NCBI GenBank assembly: GCA_016165875.1 | Contig: JABBOT010000013.1 | Span: forward strand, 13,840,014-13,904,013 | DNA from: Acanthopleura granulata | Lineage: Eukaryota; Mollusca; Polyplacophora; Chitonida; Chitonidae | Direction: 5' to 3' | Length of the DNA stretch: 64,000 bases | In this document: positions 1 to 12,219 of the stretch, in pieces | Position numbering within the stretch: the stretch's first letter is position 1 | Layout: each line of letters begins with the position of its first letter | Translations under genes and position numbers: made by a program | The notes under the pieces: model-generated | Told to the model about the DNA's origin: nothing | Database searches by the model: none | Seen by the model: only the letters and a program-made list of their open reading frames with translations

Positions 1-814
1 CGCCCCCCCCCATAGCACCATGCCTTGTGCAAAATTTCACTAAAAATTTACAGTCATGTTAAATGCAACTCTTTACACGTCACTTGTCTAGATTTACTCA
101 AAGTACTGTGTTGTCATCACATTTAAAATATGGATACACAATACCGCGAAAACAATGCAAAGGGGCCAGGCCTAGGGAAAGCTTAACCAACAGAATCCCG
201 GTTTATGCAGGAATACAATAAAAAAGACTACAGCACTGAGAGTTATACCAGATCAGTGAAGACAGTGTGATAGTTGGCAAATGGTCATGAAATATATTTG
301 TTTCTCTCTGGTAACTTTTGATGAGGTTCAGATTTACGGCAGAAGGAAATAAATAATTATACGTGTACGTGTCAATATTTTACTGACACGGATATGTTAT
401 GACATAATCATACCGTATCGGTTCACAAAACTCTGCTTCACTTACAATGGGCTCCATTTTCAGTGAGGGCCATTCTCTCAATAGTTCATAGGTGTGTGGG
501 TAACTGTCTTCCTTCTAAGACTTTTGTGTCTTTTGTGTCTCGATGTCCACGGAGTCGCAGGTTTCTGATTGTGGCTGGCTTGGAGCATTCACGGATTAGA
601 ACCCGACACTTATCAAGAGACAAATGATAAATTTGAACGTCATAAACATGTGCAACCAGATAATAATTATTTTTAATATAATAGTAACACACTACAAGTC
701 TACTACCCTAGACAGTACAGAAATTGAGTTCAATATCAAAAGCTACAGGTAAGTATTATTTAAAAAAAAAGGTTAAAAGACTCAGTAATTACTTGTTCAT
801 TTGATTGGTGTTCT
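1..814. other. No gene seen; left edge repeat
   Basis: The first 75 bp (CCATAGCACCATG...) have a relative at about 1425-1490, and 430-490 resembles 1360-1410. The area is therefore part of a decayed repeat together with 1220-1500. The short ORFs are not supported. Confidence 0.4.
185..295 (-). mobile_element. Family 4 tRNA-like repeat, copy 1
   Basis: In sense: GTGCTGTAGTCTTTT followed about 25 nt later by AAACCGGGATTCTG. Shared with 1220-1345 and 9732-9880. Confidence 0.4.
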
Positions 815-1050
815 ATTTTTTTATTTGGTGTTTTGCGCAGAATTCAAGAATATTTCACTTATGCGACGGCGTCCAGGATAATGGTGCGAGGAAACCGGAC
901 ATAGCCCGGGAGAAACACCCGAGGGAAACCCATGGCCATCGGTAGGTTGGATTGCAGGCAGACCTTCCCACGTACGGCCCGAGAGGAAGCCAGCATGAGC
1001 TGCAATTGAACTCCCACCGACGGCATTGTTGGGAAACTTCTGGGCATTGG
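815..1050 (-). mobile_element. SINE family 1, diverged copy
   Basis: Family 1 read in its sense direction has a tRNA-like head (GGGGRCCTCCGTGGCTCAGT, GTGAGTTCAAG box B), a body (CTGCCAGCAACCTGCGGATG, CCGGTTTCCTCCCACCAT) and the tail GTATAAGTGAAATATTCTTG, then CAATCAAATAAA repeats. This copy has most of the body and tail. Confidence 0.8.
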
Positions 1051-1132
1051 TATTTTACGTCGTTCTCAAGAATATTTCACTTATACGACGGCGGCAAGAA
1101 TTATGGCTCGAGGAAACCGGCAGAGCCCATAG
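1051..1132 (-). mobile_element. SINE family 1, 3' fragment
   Basis: Tail and adjoining body only, in tandem with the copy before it. The tail stem here is CGTCGT/ACGACG. Confidence 0.75.
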
Positions 1133-1219
1133 TTAATAAATATTTACATGGTTTAAGACATATTCACCATCATTTTCCGGTATAATTCCCGTCCCATTTC
1201 AGTTTCTGCTGTCATGGGT

Positions 1220-1345
1220 GATGTAGCTCGAGGCTGAATCTTAACATATCCGGGATTTGATCCTTGGAGTCTGAATATAAAAGACTACAGCACAGAGAGT
1301 AAAACCACACCAGGGACGTCAGTGTGATAGAAGGTAAATGGTCAC
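1220..1345 (-). mobile_element. Family 4 tRNA-like repeat, copy 2
   Basis: In sense: GTGCTGTAGTCTTTTATATT, then box B-like GGATCAAATCCCGG. Confidence 0.45.
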
Positions 1346-1611
1346 ATCTTACTGGCCTGTTGTCAGTTTACATCAGTGAGGGTTTATTCTAAGTGTTCAT
1401 GTAAGTGAAGAAACAACGTACACCCCCTATAGCACCATGACTTAAGCAGAATTAGCTAAAAAAAATATTGCAAGAGATGTTAAATGCGATTTAGCAGATG
1501 AATCCCTTTGTTCTTGAGCTATCATGGAAGCAGTGTAGATTCCATTATGAAAGTAAAATAAGGCGTTCATTGGACAAGAGCATGAACGCAAGAAGCTTAT
1601 GGCACACAGAA

Positions 1612-1765
1612 ACCTTGGACGCAAATGCAACCTGCAGATGGTCGTGGGTTTTTCCATGGGCTCTTCCAGGTTTCCTCTTGCCATAATGCTGGTCATCATA
1701 GTATAAGTGAAGTGTTCGTGACTACGGCACAAAAACGCCAATGAAATAAATAAATGAATCAAACA
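1612..1765 (+). mobile_element. SINE family 1, 5'-truncated
   Basis: Body and tail present, ending in CAATGAAATAAATAAATGAA. Confidence 0.75.
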
Positions 1766-2299
1766 GTAAGCTGACATTCATTCAAGTTTTCTGTGTATTT
1801 TTCAAAACACTTGACCAAGGGAACCAAAAACAAATATACATATGTTTGAAAATAAACGCAGAAGTTTCAAATATCAGGTGTTTGAATTTCTTGAAATCAG
1901 CAATCCCAAAAGCAGTCCTCATAGGAGGTGCCACAGTGTTGTCAAAATTACTTTTTTCAAACATTCCTAGATCAGTTGGGTAAACTTTTGACATTTATCT
2001 GTCAACTTCATGTAGTACACATTTTATATGGCAGGATATGGCGAGTTTAAAAATTAGTGTAAGTGAACAAGTTACTTGGAATTGACCACATATATGTAAA
2101 GCACAATAACACGAGGAGGACGTTCCATCGTTGATCGATAAACCATAAATTACAAAAGTTACGTCTTAATGTGTTGGTACCGCTAATGTAACGTAAATGT
2201 ATGAGGTCATATCTCAAAAAGCACAGCATGCACTGAGCGTAGGTTGTATCCTATTTGCATCAAGTATCCATTAAATAAAACTGATTGTTCTCGACTGAT

Positions 2300-3480
2300 T
2301 ATTTTGTCAGACTTAGCATTTTATATAAAATGGCCCAGTTAATCATTTACTCTACCATAGAAAATGCCTATCGTTAGGTCAAATATCCACGCTGGTTACT
2401 TGGCAAACATACATGTACATGTATTATATGTTTTGCTTCCCAAGTGAAATCCCCTTCTAAATCATTCCGCCTGTTCTAATTATAAACTCCTGAATCTTTC
2501 ATCAGCTGGCTCTTTTTCTTCCTTATAAAATGCCCTATTGAAATAGATACCCATACTGATAACATAGAAAACAAACCTGCTTTACCTTGTGTATAAAATA
2601 CCCCAGTAAATCATTCCCTTTGTTCTACATGTACATAGTCAATTTGAACTCTTTGATTCTTTCAATATACTGGCTATTTTTCTTTCATATAAAATGCCCC
2701 ATTAAATTAAATATCCGTACTGATGATGTACATATAGAAAGCAGACATACTTTGCCTTCTGTATAAAATGCCCCTTTAAATCATTTTCTTCCATATTAAA
2801 TGCCCCGTTAAGTTAAATATCCACACTAATTACTAGGAAAGCAGACATGTTTTCCCACCCAATAGAACTCCCACACTAAATCATTCCCACTGTTCTATAT
2901 AGTAAATTTGAACTCCAGATTCTTTCAATGCACTGGTTATTTTTCTTCCATGTAAAATGGCCCAATAAATTAGATATCCGTACTGATGATGAGAAAGCAC
3001 ACATGCTTTGCCTTCTGTATAAAATACCCGATTAAATCATTTTCTCCCTTATTAAATGCCCTGTTAAGTTGAATATCTACATTAATTTCTTGGAAAACAA
3101 GCATATTTTCCCACCCAGCCAAATCTCACACTAAAGCATTCCCACTGTTCTGTATAGTTCATTTGAACTCCGGATTCTTTACTCTACTGGCCTTTTTTCT
3201 GCCATATAAAATGCCCCTTTAAGTGTCTGCCATAGATAAAGCCCCAGATATCAAGACTGATTACAAAGAAAACAAACATGCTGTAAGTCTGGTATAAAAT
3301 ACCCCAGTAAATCTTTTCTTCCCTTCTTCATAAAATGCTTCAATAAACTGTCCCAGTAAATCACTCCTTCCCTTGCATGTAAAAGGCTGGGCACTATTAA
3401 ATTAAGCATTCATACTTTGGAAACAGATATACCTTCTACATAAAATGACCCATTAAATCAGATGTCCCCTTTTAATTGAA
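2300..3480. repeat. Irregular array of the ATAAAATGCCCC motif, block 1
   Basis: A motif close to ATAAAATGCCCCATTAAATC recurs at irregular spacing (roughly 40-120 bp), for example near 2325, 2524, 2592, 2692, 2761, 2797, 2953, 3018, 3206, 3292 and 3437. It is often followed by TCATT or AAATATCC and a C/T-rich spacer. Most of the block is built this way. No ORF is supported. Confidence 0.75.
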
Positions 3481-3664
3481 CAAGCCCAGTTTCTGTGGCC
3501 TAAAAGCCACGCATGAACGCCCGGATTAGACAAGTCTTACACCTGTACAAAACATTTTGGATATACACCTTGATATGAAAAGCCTCAATAAATAAAGCAG
3601 TCAAGCTCAATGACAGGTCTGTCATCCTCAAGCAATTTTAGACTTTAATAGAAAAAATAGAATT

Positions 3665-4030
3665 TTTTTATTGTGGCTAATGTAAGAGATGTCAACTTCC
3701 CAAGAAGATCTTTAGAGTAGGGCCAGTCTTTTGTTTTTTGGGTTTTTTTTCGCTTTTTTCGCTTGTATCCCACGATACCACTTTACCCATTAAAGGAAAT
3801 CAGTGTTAACTAGAAAACAAAGAAGAAAAAAAGGGAATTTTTACGGTTTCTGTTCGTGGTGTCTCAGCTTTCTTTCAGTTTTATAAAAGTGAGGCAATAA
3901 TATAGGCTTGTGTAACAGACCCATATCAGAAAACATAGGTTTGGTCATTAGAGAGATTTTTTGTGGTGGCTATTGTAAGAGATGTCAACTTCCCAAGAAG
4001 ATCTTTAGAGTAAGGCCAGTCTTCTGTTTT
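3665..4030 (+). repeat. Two-copy direct repeat, about 295-bp spacing
   Basis: About 65 bp around TAAGAGATGTCAACTTCCCA at 3683 recurs at about 3978, each copy followed by a long T run and GCTTTTTTC. Confidence 0.7.
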
Positions 4031-4573
4031 TTTTTTGTTTTTTTTTTTTTCGCTTTTTTCCCATGATCATGAAATTTATAGACATTAGGCTACCAGAAGT
4101 GGTAAAAGACTACATGTAGTAGCGTGAACCCAGGCAACGCTCTTGGATAACATCTATAATTTTATTTCAAGATCGCGTGTCCATCTTATAGGGCGGCTTT
4201 AGAGATTTTTGAGAAGTTTGAATTTCTTGTAAGTAATGTTGGCACCAGAAGTATCATTTTAAGGCCTCCACGTGCTTCTGAAAGTGCGCTTTTACATACC
4301 AAACTTTAGGAGAAATACATGGGCAGTGCCACTAAGGACGTTTCATATTACACAAATGGCTTATGTTTTATATTTGTAGCAAGGTTCGGTGCTTTTCTGT
4401 AACCTGATTAAACAAAGGACAACACATCAATACTCTTGAAATTAAGGATCTGCATGCAGGGCCACAAGTGATCCACATAAATCTATTCATTATAAGTCAA
4501 GATACAATACTTTGGTAGAGTTACCCCAAACAACTAACTTTATGATACATACCTACACTGTACATTTATGCAT

Positions 4574-4802
4574 GAGCCTTCAATCTACTTCCTTGACATT
4601 AATGTTACAAATTGTGGTAGGGAAGTGCCTGAGCCTTCAATCTGCTTCCTTGACATTAATGTTACAAATTGTGGTAGGGAAGTACCTGAGCCTTCAGTCT
4701 GCTTCCTTGACAACAATGTTACAAATTGTGGTTGGGAAGTGCCTGGGCCTTCAATCTGCTTCCTTGACAACAATGTTACAAATTGTGGTTGGGGAGTGCC
4801 CA
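4574..4802 (+). repeat. Four-copy 57-bp tandem array
   Basis: Copies start at 4574, 4631, 4688 and 4745. The period is a multiple of three, so three frames stay open, one giving LDINVTNCGREVP-type repeats. The open frames follow from the repeat. A real peptide is not supported. Confidence 0.85.
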
Positions 4803-5689
4803 AGGTGGAAGCTGTAGCTGGTGGCAGTATTTTCATGGGTATAATTCTCTAACTCAGCCAGATTCCTGGCAACAGTAGCCAGAGAGAGGTCCATGGCGTC
4901 TACCATTGCTTGTGTCAGATTTTATTCCACAGATGATGTCCATTTTGCTGCACAGCAATGTCATTCTTTAGAGTTTAATCTTTATGAACAACATGTTCAC
5001 TCAAGAAGCATATGGTTTTATGACTGGGCAGAACTTTTCTGTCCTGTAGATAATTTCAAGGTATCTGGAATTCATTTCCAAGTGGTGTTTTTTTTTCACA
5101 GTGAATGTGATTGATTTCTAACAAGAGTAAGTATATAATGTATAATTATGTATATTACCCTAGTTTTTCTCATTTTTTAGGACAGATATAAGTAGTGTTG
5201 AAAGCAAGGAATTACATTTCTCTCTCAGTTTTTTGTGGGAAGTAAAGATATGAATATGCTGGCCATTAGATGTGCTAACCATGTGAAAGAAAAAAACTGA
5301 TATATTCCTGCTACTATTACAAGTGTATTGGTTAAAAAGTGCAGGCCAGGTGTCCCAGATATTAGAATTGTCATGATCTGACATTGGGGCAGACCAAGGA
5401 TAGGTGTACAGTGTAGCTGTAGTACTATAAGATGGCTCAACAAACGTAGCGTGAAATTGGATGTTGTGTGACCCAAATCTTTTCCCTCGAATACATGTGT
5501 CTTTTACAGGCGAGCTCGTTGGAAGCCTTTGCTACTAAGCCTAAGTTGATACTGCGCCACTAAAACTTGTTTCCAATATCTGTAAATACCCCACGAAGTA
5601 AAACTTAGCATGATGCTCAATATTTGTTATTTGGAAGAATCACACTTAACATATGATATAACATGCTGAAAGTAAATCATTTCTTCCCT

Positions 5690-6800
5690 TGTATATGAAA
5701 TGCCCCCTTCTGTTAATTAACCCCACTGATTACAAGGGAAACACACTTGCTGTTACATACATATAAAATGCCCTACTAAATAAAGCTTAGTAGTGCCCAA
5801 ATATAAAATTTTGGAGTCACATTTAGCATAAATTATTTCCAAATAATATGCCCCACTTAATTAATTTTAATTAAAATCCCCAGTAAGCATTCTGATGACT
5901 TTAACACAAGTGCTTTATCTTCCAAATAATGTCTGCTAAGTTTTTTCCTCATATTTGCAATAAATGCCTCATTAAACATAAAATGCCACAATACATGTAC
6001 ACTGTAGGTTAAATATCGATTAATATTGATTTGAAAACATGAAAACTTTTACTTGCCAAACAAAATAGCTTGCTAACCAACTGAGCCACAGAGCTCCTTC
6101 CCACTTCCAAATTGTTTAGTGTACTTATTGAAGAGCAACGCGTAAAATGCTTCAGTGCAGTAAATCCCTCATCCCAACCCCACCTTCATTTAGAATGCCC
6201 AAGGGAATCCTTCTTCTCTTCCATACAAAATGCCCCAATAAGTTGTCCCCTTCCATATTAAGTTCTCCATTAAATCATTTGCCCACATTCATATAAAATG
6301 GCCCATTAAGTCAGTGCCCCCTCCACATAAAATGCCCCATTAAATCATTACCCGCTTCAATATAAAATGCTCGATTACTCCCTTCCATATAAAATGCCCC
6401 AATAAATCATTGTGCCTTTCGTATAAAATGGCCCACTAAGTCAGTGCTCCCTTCCATATAAAATGCCCCATTAAGTCAGTGCCCCCTTCCATATAAAATG
6501 CCCCATTAAGTCATAGCCCACTTAAATAAACATTTTATTTAAATAAAGACATACATATAAATGCCCCAGTTAACTTGTCTTCAGTCCATACTGAAATGTT
6601 TCCTCAAAATAAAATATCCCATTAAATAAAGCAGTCATGCTCTGTTCTGGTTATTTCGAAAGTTGGGTTTAGCATAATTGAATTTCATATACAATTACTA
6701 AATCATATGATCCTTAATTTCAGTATAAAATGGCCCATTAAATTCTGTATCTATACTAATTATCAACAGTGCCCGAAGACCTGTCTCCAAAATGCTCCAC
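5690..6800. repeat. Irregular array of the ATAAAATGCCCC motif, block 2
   Basis: The same motif is densest at 6220-6510, where CTTCCATATAAAATGCCCCA with AATAAATCA/TTAAGTCAGT endings repeats about every 30-45 bp. It thins out toward 6800. Between the blocks are single-copy sequence, a 57-bp array and a two-copy direct repeat. Confidence 0.75.
6066..6100 (-). mobile_element. tRNA-like SINE head relic
   Basis: In sense: GGAGCTCTGTGGCTCAGTTG then GTTAGCAAGC, the box A half of a family 1-type head. Confidence 0.5.
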
Positions 6801-7583
6801 TAAATAAAGCTTAGCATCATGTTCACTACTGATTATTTGGAAGGAGTCATACCTCTGTACAACACGTCCAGCTGATCTCTGCTTCTTTTGGATATTAATA
6901 ACTTCCTTCAATGAACTATTTATTCTGATTACTTGGACACACTTTGCCTTCAATATGAAATACCTAAGTAAATGAGCCTTACCCCAGATCATTTGTTCTT
7001 GGAAACCCCCTTCCAGTACAACTCCTTTTTCTTTTTACCTTAAATGCTTCAAGTCTTCCCTGATGTCTCATATTGCTAATCATGGCTGATGCAAACGAAA
7101 CACTGCACAAATTTTCAATACATGAACCGATATTCAGTGGCACTGGAAATTGATGATGTACACCGAACAGGAGAATGTCTTATATTTAGGACGGTTCTTA
7201 ACATTCCTAGCAGAATGGGTTATCCTATACAGAGTTTATTATAACTAATAACTTTGTTTTCATTTATCTTGAGTTACAAATAACTGTAAACATGTACATG
7301 CATGAATCCTGCATAATTGTTCTTTCTTTGTAAGTAATGTTCCAGTACTGGACTCGTACATACTGGTATATGTATATATTTATTTATGTGTGTTTTCTTT
7401 ATAATATTTTACCTCTGGATAAATATGAGGTTACACAAGCGAAACCAGTCAAGCCGGTGCTTGGAAGATGATTATAATCGATATCTCCATAAAAAAAGAC
7501 CTAGATTTCATTAAAGAGGCTGTTTATCCATCTGTTGTACGAATAAGACACTATAAGTACATGTACATCCGATTGCTTAACAG
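6800..7583. other. No gene seen upstream of SET exon A
   Basis: AT-rich sequence. Earlier SET-gene exons would be expected here or farther left, but none was recognised. Confidence 0.4.
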
Positions 7584-8884
7584 GTCGTGGACTTAAAGCA
7601 TTCGAGAACATTGAAAAAGGGCGTTTTATGTGTGAATACGCTGGTGACCTGTTGAGTGGCCTTGAAGGGGACATGCGAGAGGGTAACGCGCCACTAAGCG
7701 TTTTTTTTTTTGTTTTTGTTTTTTTAATCACAATGGACAGCGATTGTGATGAGTGATTTAGACTACTGTGGAAAGTAGATGTGCCCACCCTTCAGTGTGT
7801 ATAAAATATTGACTTCGAACTGCCATAGAGGCAGTTGTTTCTTTTTCTCTTTTTTCCTTTTCTACTTTCACAAACAAGATTCATCTATAGTATACACAAA
7901 TACTTCAGCATTGTGCTAACATGACTAACTTTAACTTATTAAAGCTGACCTGAAAAGGTGTTTGTATTTTATAGTTGAATAGAATGGATGGGGGATAGAG
8001 AAGAATTTGGACGATATAAATATCAGTACCACATGATTGATCGAGATGAAAGTATCATGCCTACTACATACATATATGTAGGCATATAGACGTGTTTTCA
8101 TATAAGCAAATGTTACCTTTGTGCTTGTTTCATCTAGTCACTTCTTTCTACTTCTTTTATGTCATATTTGTCATGTTACTCGTATGCCACACTGAAGCGG
8201 CTAAAACGCAAAACAAGATTCGCATGAGATTCGCAGAAACTGCTGCATTCTCATGTTGTTGAAATAAGTTGCGCTTGATTGGTTTTTCTCTATCTTGATA
8301 TGTAATATCTCTGTAATGCTATTTAAACTTTATCAGAGATAATTTATCGATACCCGCTGCCTTTTCTTGTAAATTTCAGTGGGCTTGTAACTGTGAAACA
8401 TGAACAAAGTACAGAAAAATTATTCAGTTTAATAGCCTGTATACACATAGGTGTGTAGACATTAATGCTGTGTACACGTAGATGTGTAGATGTTTGTGTA
8501 CACGTAGATGTGTGGACGTTATTGCTGTGTACACGTAGATGTGTGGAAGTTATTGCTGTGTACACGTCGGTGTGTGGACTTTAATGCTGTGTACACATAG
8601 ATGTGTGGACCTTAATGCTGTGTTTTGTGTATTTTCTTCAGAATAATGTACTATATACACATGTATGCTTCTTTGGTACAGCATTGATGCAACAAAGGAA
8701 CTGCAATCTGGTCCCTGCTTGAGCCGATTGATCAACCATGACAGGAAAATGGCCAGTGGAAAGATGAAAGTAGTTGAACTTCACGGAAGACTGCACATCA
8801 TCTTAGTGTCAACAAGGACTATACTTGCAGGAAAAAAGATTGTGTATGATATATGGGTTGAGAAAATTACCATGGGAATCCAAG
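7584..8884 (+). pseudogene. Decayed KMT5A/SET8-like SET-domain exons
   Basis: Exon A (7584-7682, AG before, GTAACG after) encodes RGLKAFENIEKGRFMCEYAG and matches the start of a SET domain of the KMT5A (PR-Set7) type, which monomethylates histone H4 lysine 20. Exon B starts near 8642 with MYYIHMYASL, then needs a one-base shift near 8675 to continue as YSIDATKE, SRLINHD and LVSTRTILAGKKIVYD, ending at 8884 before GTAGAG. The shift, the mismatch of exon phases (A ends in phase 1, B needs phase 2), NHS changed to NHD, and YDY changed to YDI all argue for loss of function. The short segment between GDLL.. and MYY is missing or in a microexon I cannot find. A sequencing error could explain only the shift. 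The tail after YD differs from KMT5A. Confidence 0.7.
8436..8625 (+). repeat. GTGTACACGTAGATGTGTGG-type tandem array
   Basis: About six units of roughly 30-34 bp lie directly upstream of SET exon B. Its insertion may have disturbed the missing intervening exon. Confidence 0.8.
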
Positions 8885-10439
8885 GTAGAGCCACATAAGT
8901 AATGCAATTTTTGATGGTTGTTAACTGTCATAATCAGATGACAAGATATTAATATGCACATGTACATGTGCACAGTAGTGTGATATTTTCAATATCAGAG
9001 CTTTGCTTACTCCAGTTTAAGACAGCCTAAAACACAGCTTTATAGTTAACTTGTATCATAGTGTTTGTCAATTTTACGTGTGTGGAAAGTGTTGCAGGAA
9101 TGGAGTAATTCAGTGTGCATCATACGTATCCCAGATTATTCACATACTATGATAGTTTTTTTCTTCTTCTCCATGTTTCATGGTTGGCTGGTAAGATGAC
9201 TGATAAGTATTTTTAAAGAATTACTAATGTTTTGCTAACTTATTGTTCTATGTTCGCAGTTCCTTGCCAAATTATTTTTGAATTTTCAAGTTTGGTTAAA
9301 CTTTATGTGATGATGCAGAGCTTTGAATCAGAACTTATGTGACCATAAATGTAATACAATGTTATTTTAACTGATTAGTGATACTACATAAACAGGGCTA
9401 TATCTGGAGACATTTTAGTTCCAGAAAATGTATTCACCCCAAAACTGATCAAACTGTAAGAAAGGGAAGAAGAAACTTGAACCAAAATATGATTGTTTCT
9501 TTCTTTCTTTATTTCTTTCATTCACAGACTGGTAAGGTCTCAGAGAGTACCACTTTGACTTTAATGAAATAAAATTTCTTTGTGCAGCATCACAATGCCA
9601 CCTTTAAAATTTGGTATCAAAACCTTCATTTATTTTCTGAATATGGCCTGATAAAGTTGGCTTAAAATCAGGTTTTCAAAGAAAAGAAAAAGAAAAGCAA
9701 CGCTTCGTGTTTGGGACAGCGAACTTGAAGGTGGAGGCTGCCTTCGGTGGCAGAGTGGTATGAAGTGCTGTAGTCTTTCACCAATGATTCTGTGGGATCA
9801 AATCATAACAGATTTGTCTCTGTCTGCTAGTAACTGGTCGAGGATGATGGGCCTTACCTAGTTTCCACTCACCTATAATACATGTACAGTGCAGTAACGG
9901 CATTTAGATGTAGTTTGCTTCATGCTGTGTATAACATTCCAGTAGTGTCTTTTTTACTGCAGTGTTATGATGTTACTGTTTAATGTAATAAGAGTTATTT
10001 AATATCTAAAAACAACAGCAGTTATGATTTCAAAAAGTTGAACAGATGTATCTTCTCTTTTATATAGAAAGATCAGCAAAATTAGATGTTTGGTGTTGCA
10101 ATTTGAGTGATATTATGTTAATCATATTGAAAGTGACCATCGTTTAGGGCCTAGACGCTAAGATTTGCTAAGGTATGTCAAATGGACCTCTGACATTTAA
10201 AATTCACTTCTGTATTGATTTATACCCGTGCATGCCTTTTAAATAATTTGCTAGGATGTAAGGCCAGACTGTAGTAATTCCCACATACATGTATTTGAAG
10301 CCATCTTCACTAACGTTGCTACAGAAAATAGATTTTGTCTCAGCAGGTTTCAAAGTTTTACCCTCAGGTGAATCTGAAAGAGATAATTATTTGTGTGGAC
10401 ATTTATGCTTTATCTTTGTGTGGGCCCAAAAGATGAATC
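8885..10439. other. Region between SET exons and minisatellite
   Basis: Apart from the family 4 copy at 9,732, no feature is seen. An acceptor-like TGTCTCAGCAG at about 10336 exists, but the frame after it differs from that of the array. Confidence 0.4.
9732..9880 (+). mobile_element. Family 4 tRNA-like repeat, copy 3
   Basis: Box A-like GGTGGCAGAGTGGTATGAAG, then GTGCTGTAGTCTTTCACCAA and box B-like GGGATCAAATC. Confidence 0.5.
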
Positions 10440-11640
10440 GTGACTATCCCAGTGGAGGATACCGTGAGTGGATCAGTGGGGAAAGATACTGTTGTGAGCA
10501 GCCCATTGGGGGAAGATACTGTGAGGAGCCCAGTGAAGGATGATGCTGGTGTGAGCAGCCCAGCGGGGGAAGATACTGTGAGGAGCTCAGTGAAGGATGA
10601 TGCCGGTATGAGCAGCCCAGTGGGGGAAGATACTGGTGTGAGCAACCCAGGGGCGGAGGATACTGGTGTAAGCAGCCCAGTGGGGGATGGTATGGGTGTA
10701 AGCAGCCCAGAGGGGGAGGATACTGGTGTAAGCAGCCCAGTGGGGGATGGTATGGTTGTAAGCAGCCCAGAGGGGGGGATACTGGTGTAAGCAGCCCAGT
10801 GGGGGAGGATACTGTGAGGAGCCCAGTGAAGGATGATGCCGGTATGAGCAGCCCAGTGGGGGAAGATACTGGTGTGAGCAACCCAGGGGCGGAGGATACT
10901 GGTGTAAGCAGCCCAGTGGGGGATGGTATGGTTGTAAGCAGCCCAGAGGGGGGGGGGATACTGGTGTAAGCAGCCCAGTGGGGGATGGTATGGTTGTAAG
11001 CAGCCCAGAGGGGGTACTGGTGTAAGCAGCCCAGTGGGGGATGGTATGGTTGTAAGCAGCCCAGAGGGGGGATACTGGTGTAAGCAGCCCAGTGGGGGGA
11101 GGATACTGTGAGGAGCCCAGTGAAGGATGATGCCGGTATGAGCAGCCCAGTGGGGGAAGATACTGGTGTGAGCAACCCAGGGGCGGAGGATACTGGTGTA
11201 AGCAGCCCAGTGGGGGATGGTATGGTTGTAAGCAGCCCAGAGGGGGGGGGGATACTGGTGTAAGCAGCCCAGTGGGGGATGGTATGGTTGTAAGCAGCCC
11301 AGAGGGGGGGGGGTACTGGTGTAAGCAGCCCAGTGGGGGATGGTATGGTTGTAAGCAGCCCAGAGGGGGGGATACTGGTGTAAGCAGCCCAGTGGGGGAT
11401 GGTATGGTTGTAAGCAGCCCAGTAGGGGATAGTATGGTTGTGAACAGCCCAGTGGTTGAGGATACTGGTGTGAACAGCCCAGAGAGGGAGGATACTTTTG
11501 TGAACAGCCCAGAGAGGGAGGATATTGGTGAGAGCAGCCCAGTGGTTGAGGATACTGGTGTGAACAGCCCAGAGAGGGAGGATATTGGTGAGAGCAGCCC
11601 AGTGGGTGAGGATACTGTGAGCAGCTCAGTGAAGGAGGCT
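10440..11640 (+). repeat. Coding-type 30-bp G-rich minisatellite, about 40 units
   Basis: Units of mostly 30 bp vary on a ten-residue theme such as GEDTGVSSPV or GDGMVVSSPE, with rarer KDDAGMSSPV units. Three larger blocks containing AGGAGCCCAGTGAAGGATGA recur near 10520, 10815 and 11110, so the array grew by duplication of multi-unit blocks. The theme is acidic and Ser-Pro-rich. It is read in frame 10440-10787 and again in another frame at 11272-11650; in between, runs of 5-10 G differ in length and switch the frame repeatedly. After 11640 a third frame is open up to a GTAATA donor at 11713. As written, no single protein passes through. Confidence 0.85.
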
Positions 11641-12198
11641 GTTATTAGATAGACTGAGAAACTGTGATGATTCTGGTGATAAAGTGGCCACTTCAGAGGC
11701 AAAAGAAAAGAAGGTAATATTTCCATTTCATAAACTGACGATTTTGTGCTGTAGAAAAGTATATAGATCAAGTAAATGTATATGTGTTTAAACATAGATA
11801 GGTATATAATGGTATACCTTTATTTAAACAATTGGGCCACATATTGAATTGTGTGTGTAGGGTTTTTAACATGCATTATCCTTTTTAGTATAACCCAGGA
11901 AATGAATTTTAAAGAGGTTAAATTAAAGAGTATCCCTTTACAGAGATTAAACAAGAAGTATGATATTATTAAATATTATTAGTCCAAGCTGCCATCATAT
12001 AGCTGAAATACTCTTATATAAAGGCTAGTGCTCAACTCCAACCAACCAGCCATTATCAGCGCAGTGGTGTAGTTTGCTTTTTATAACAATTTGTATTTTA
12101 TGAACCACAACATGTGTAATATATAATCCTGTTGCTAGTTCAGTTTACATCAAAGGTATAAAAGTAAAACTGAAGCAATTATTGATATATACTTAGTG

Positions 12199-12219
12199 TA
12201 TATATATATATATATATAT
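12199..12219. repeat. TA microsatellite
   Basis: Uninterrupted TA run. Confidence 0.95.

Noticed and set aside
4512..4852. Overlapping ORFs of 83-101 codons on both strands
   Set aside because: They arise from the 57-bp tandem array, whose period is a multiple of three.
8436..8625. CRISPR-like array
   Set aside because: Units are contiguous with no unique spacers, and the genome is animal.
9378..9572. Additional exon of the SET gene
   Set aside because: No good acceptor or donor, no homology, and a stop shortly after.
10587..11795. 402-codon minus-strand ORF, Pro/Leu/Gly-rich
   Set aside because: It is the complement of the G-rich minisatellite. Frames stay open because of the repeat, and plus-strand units plus downstream exons fit coding better.
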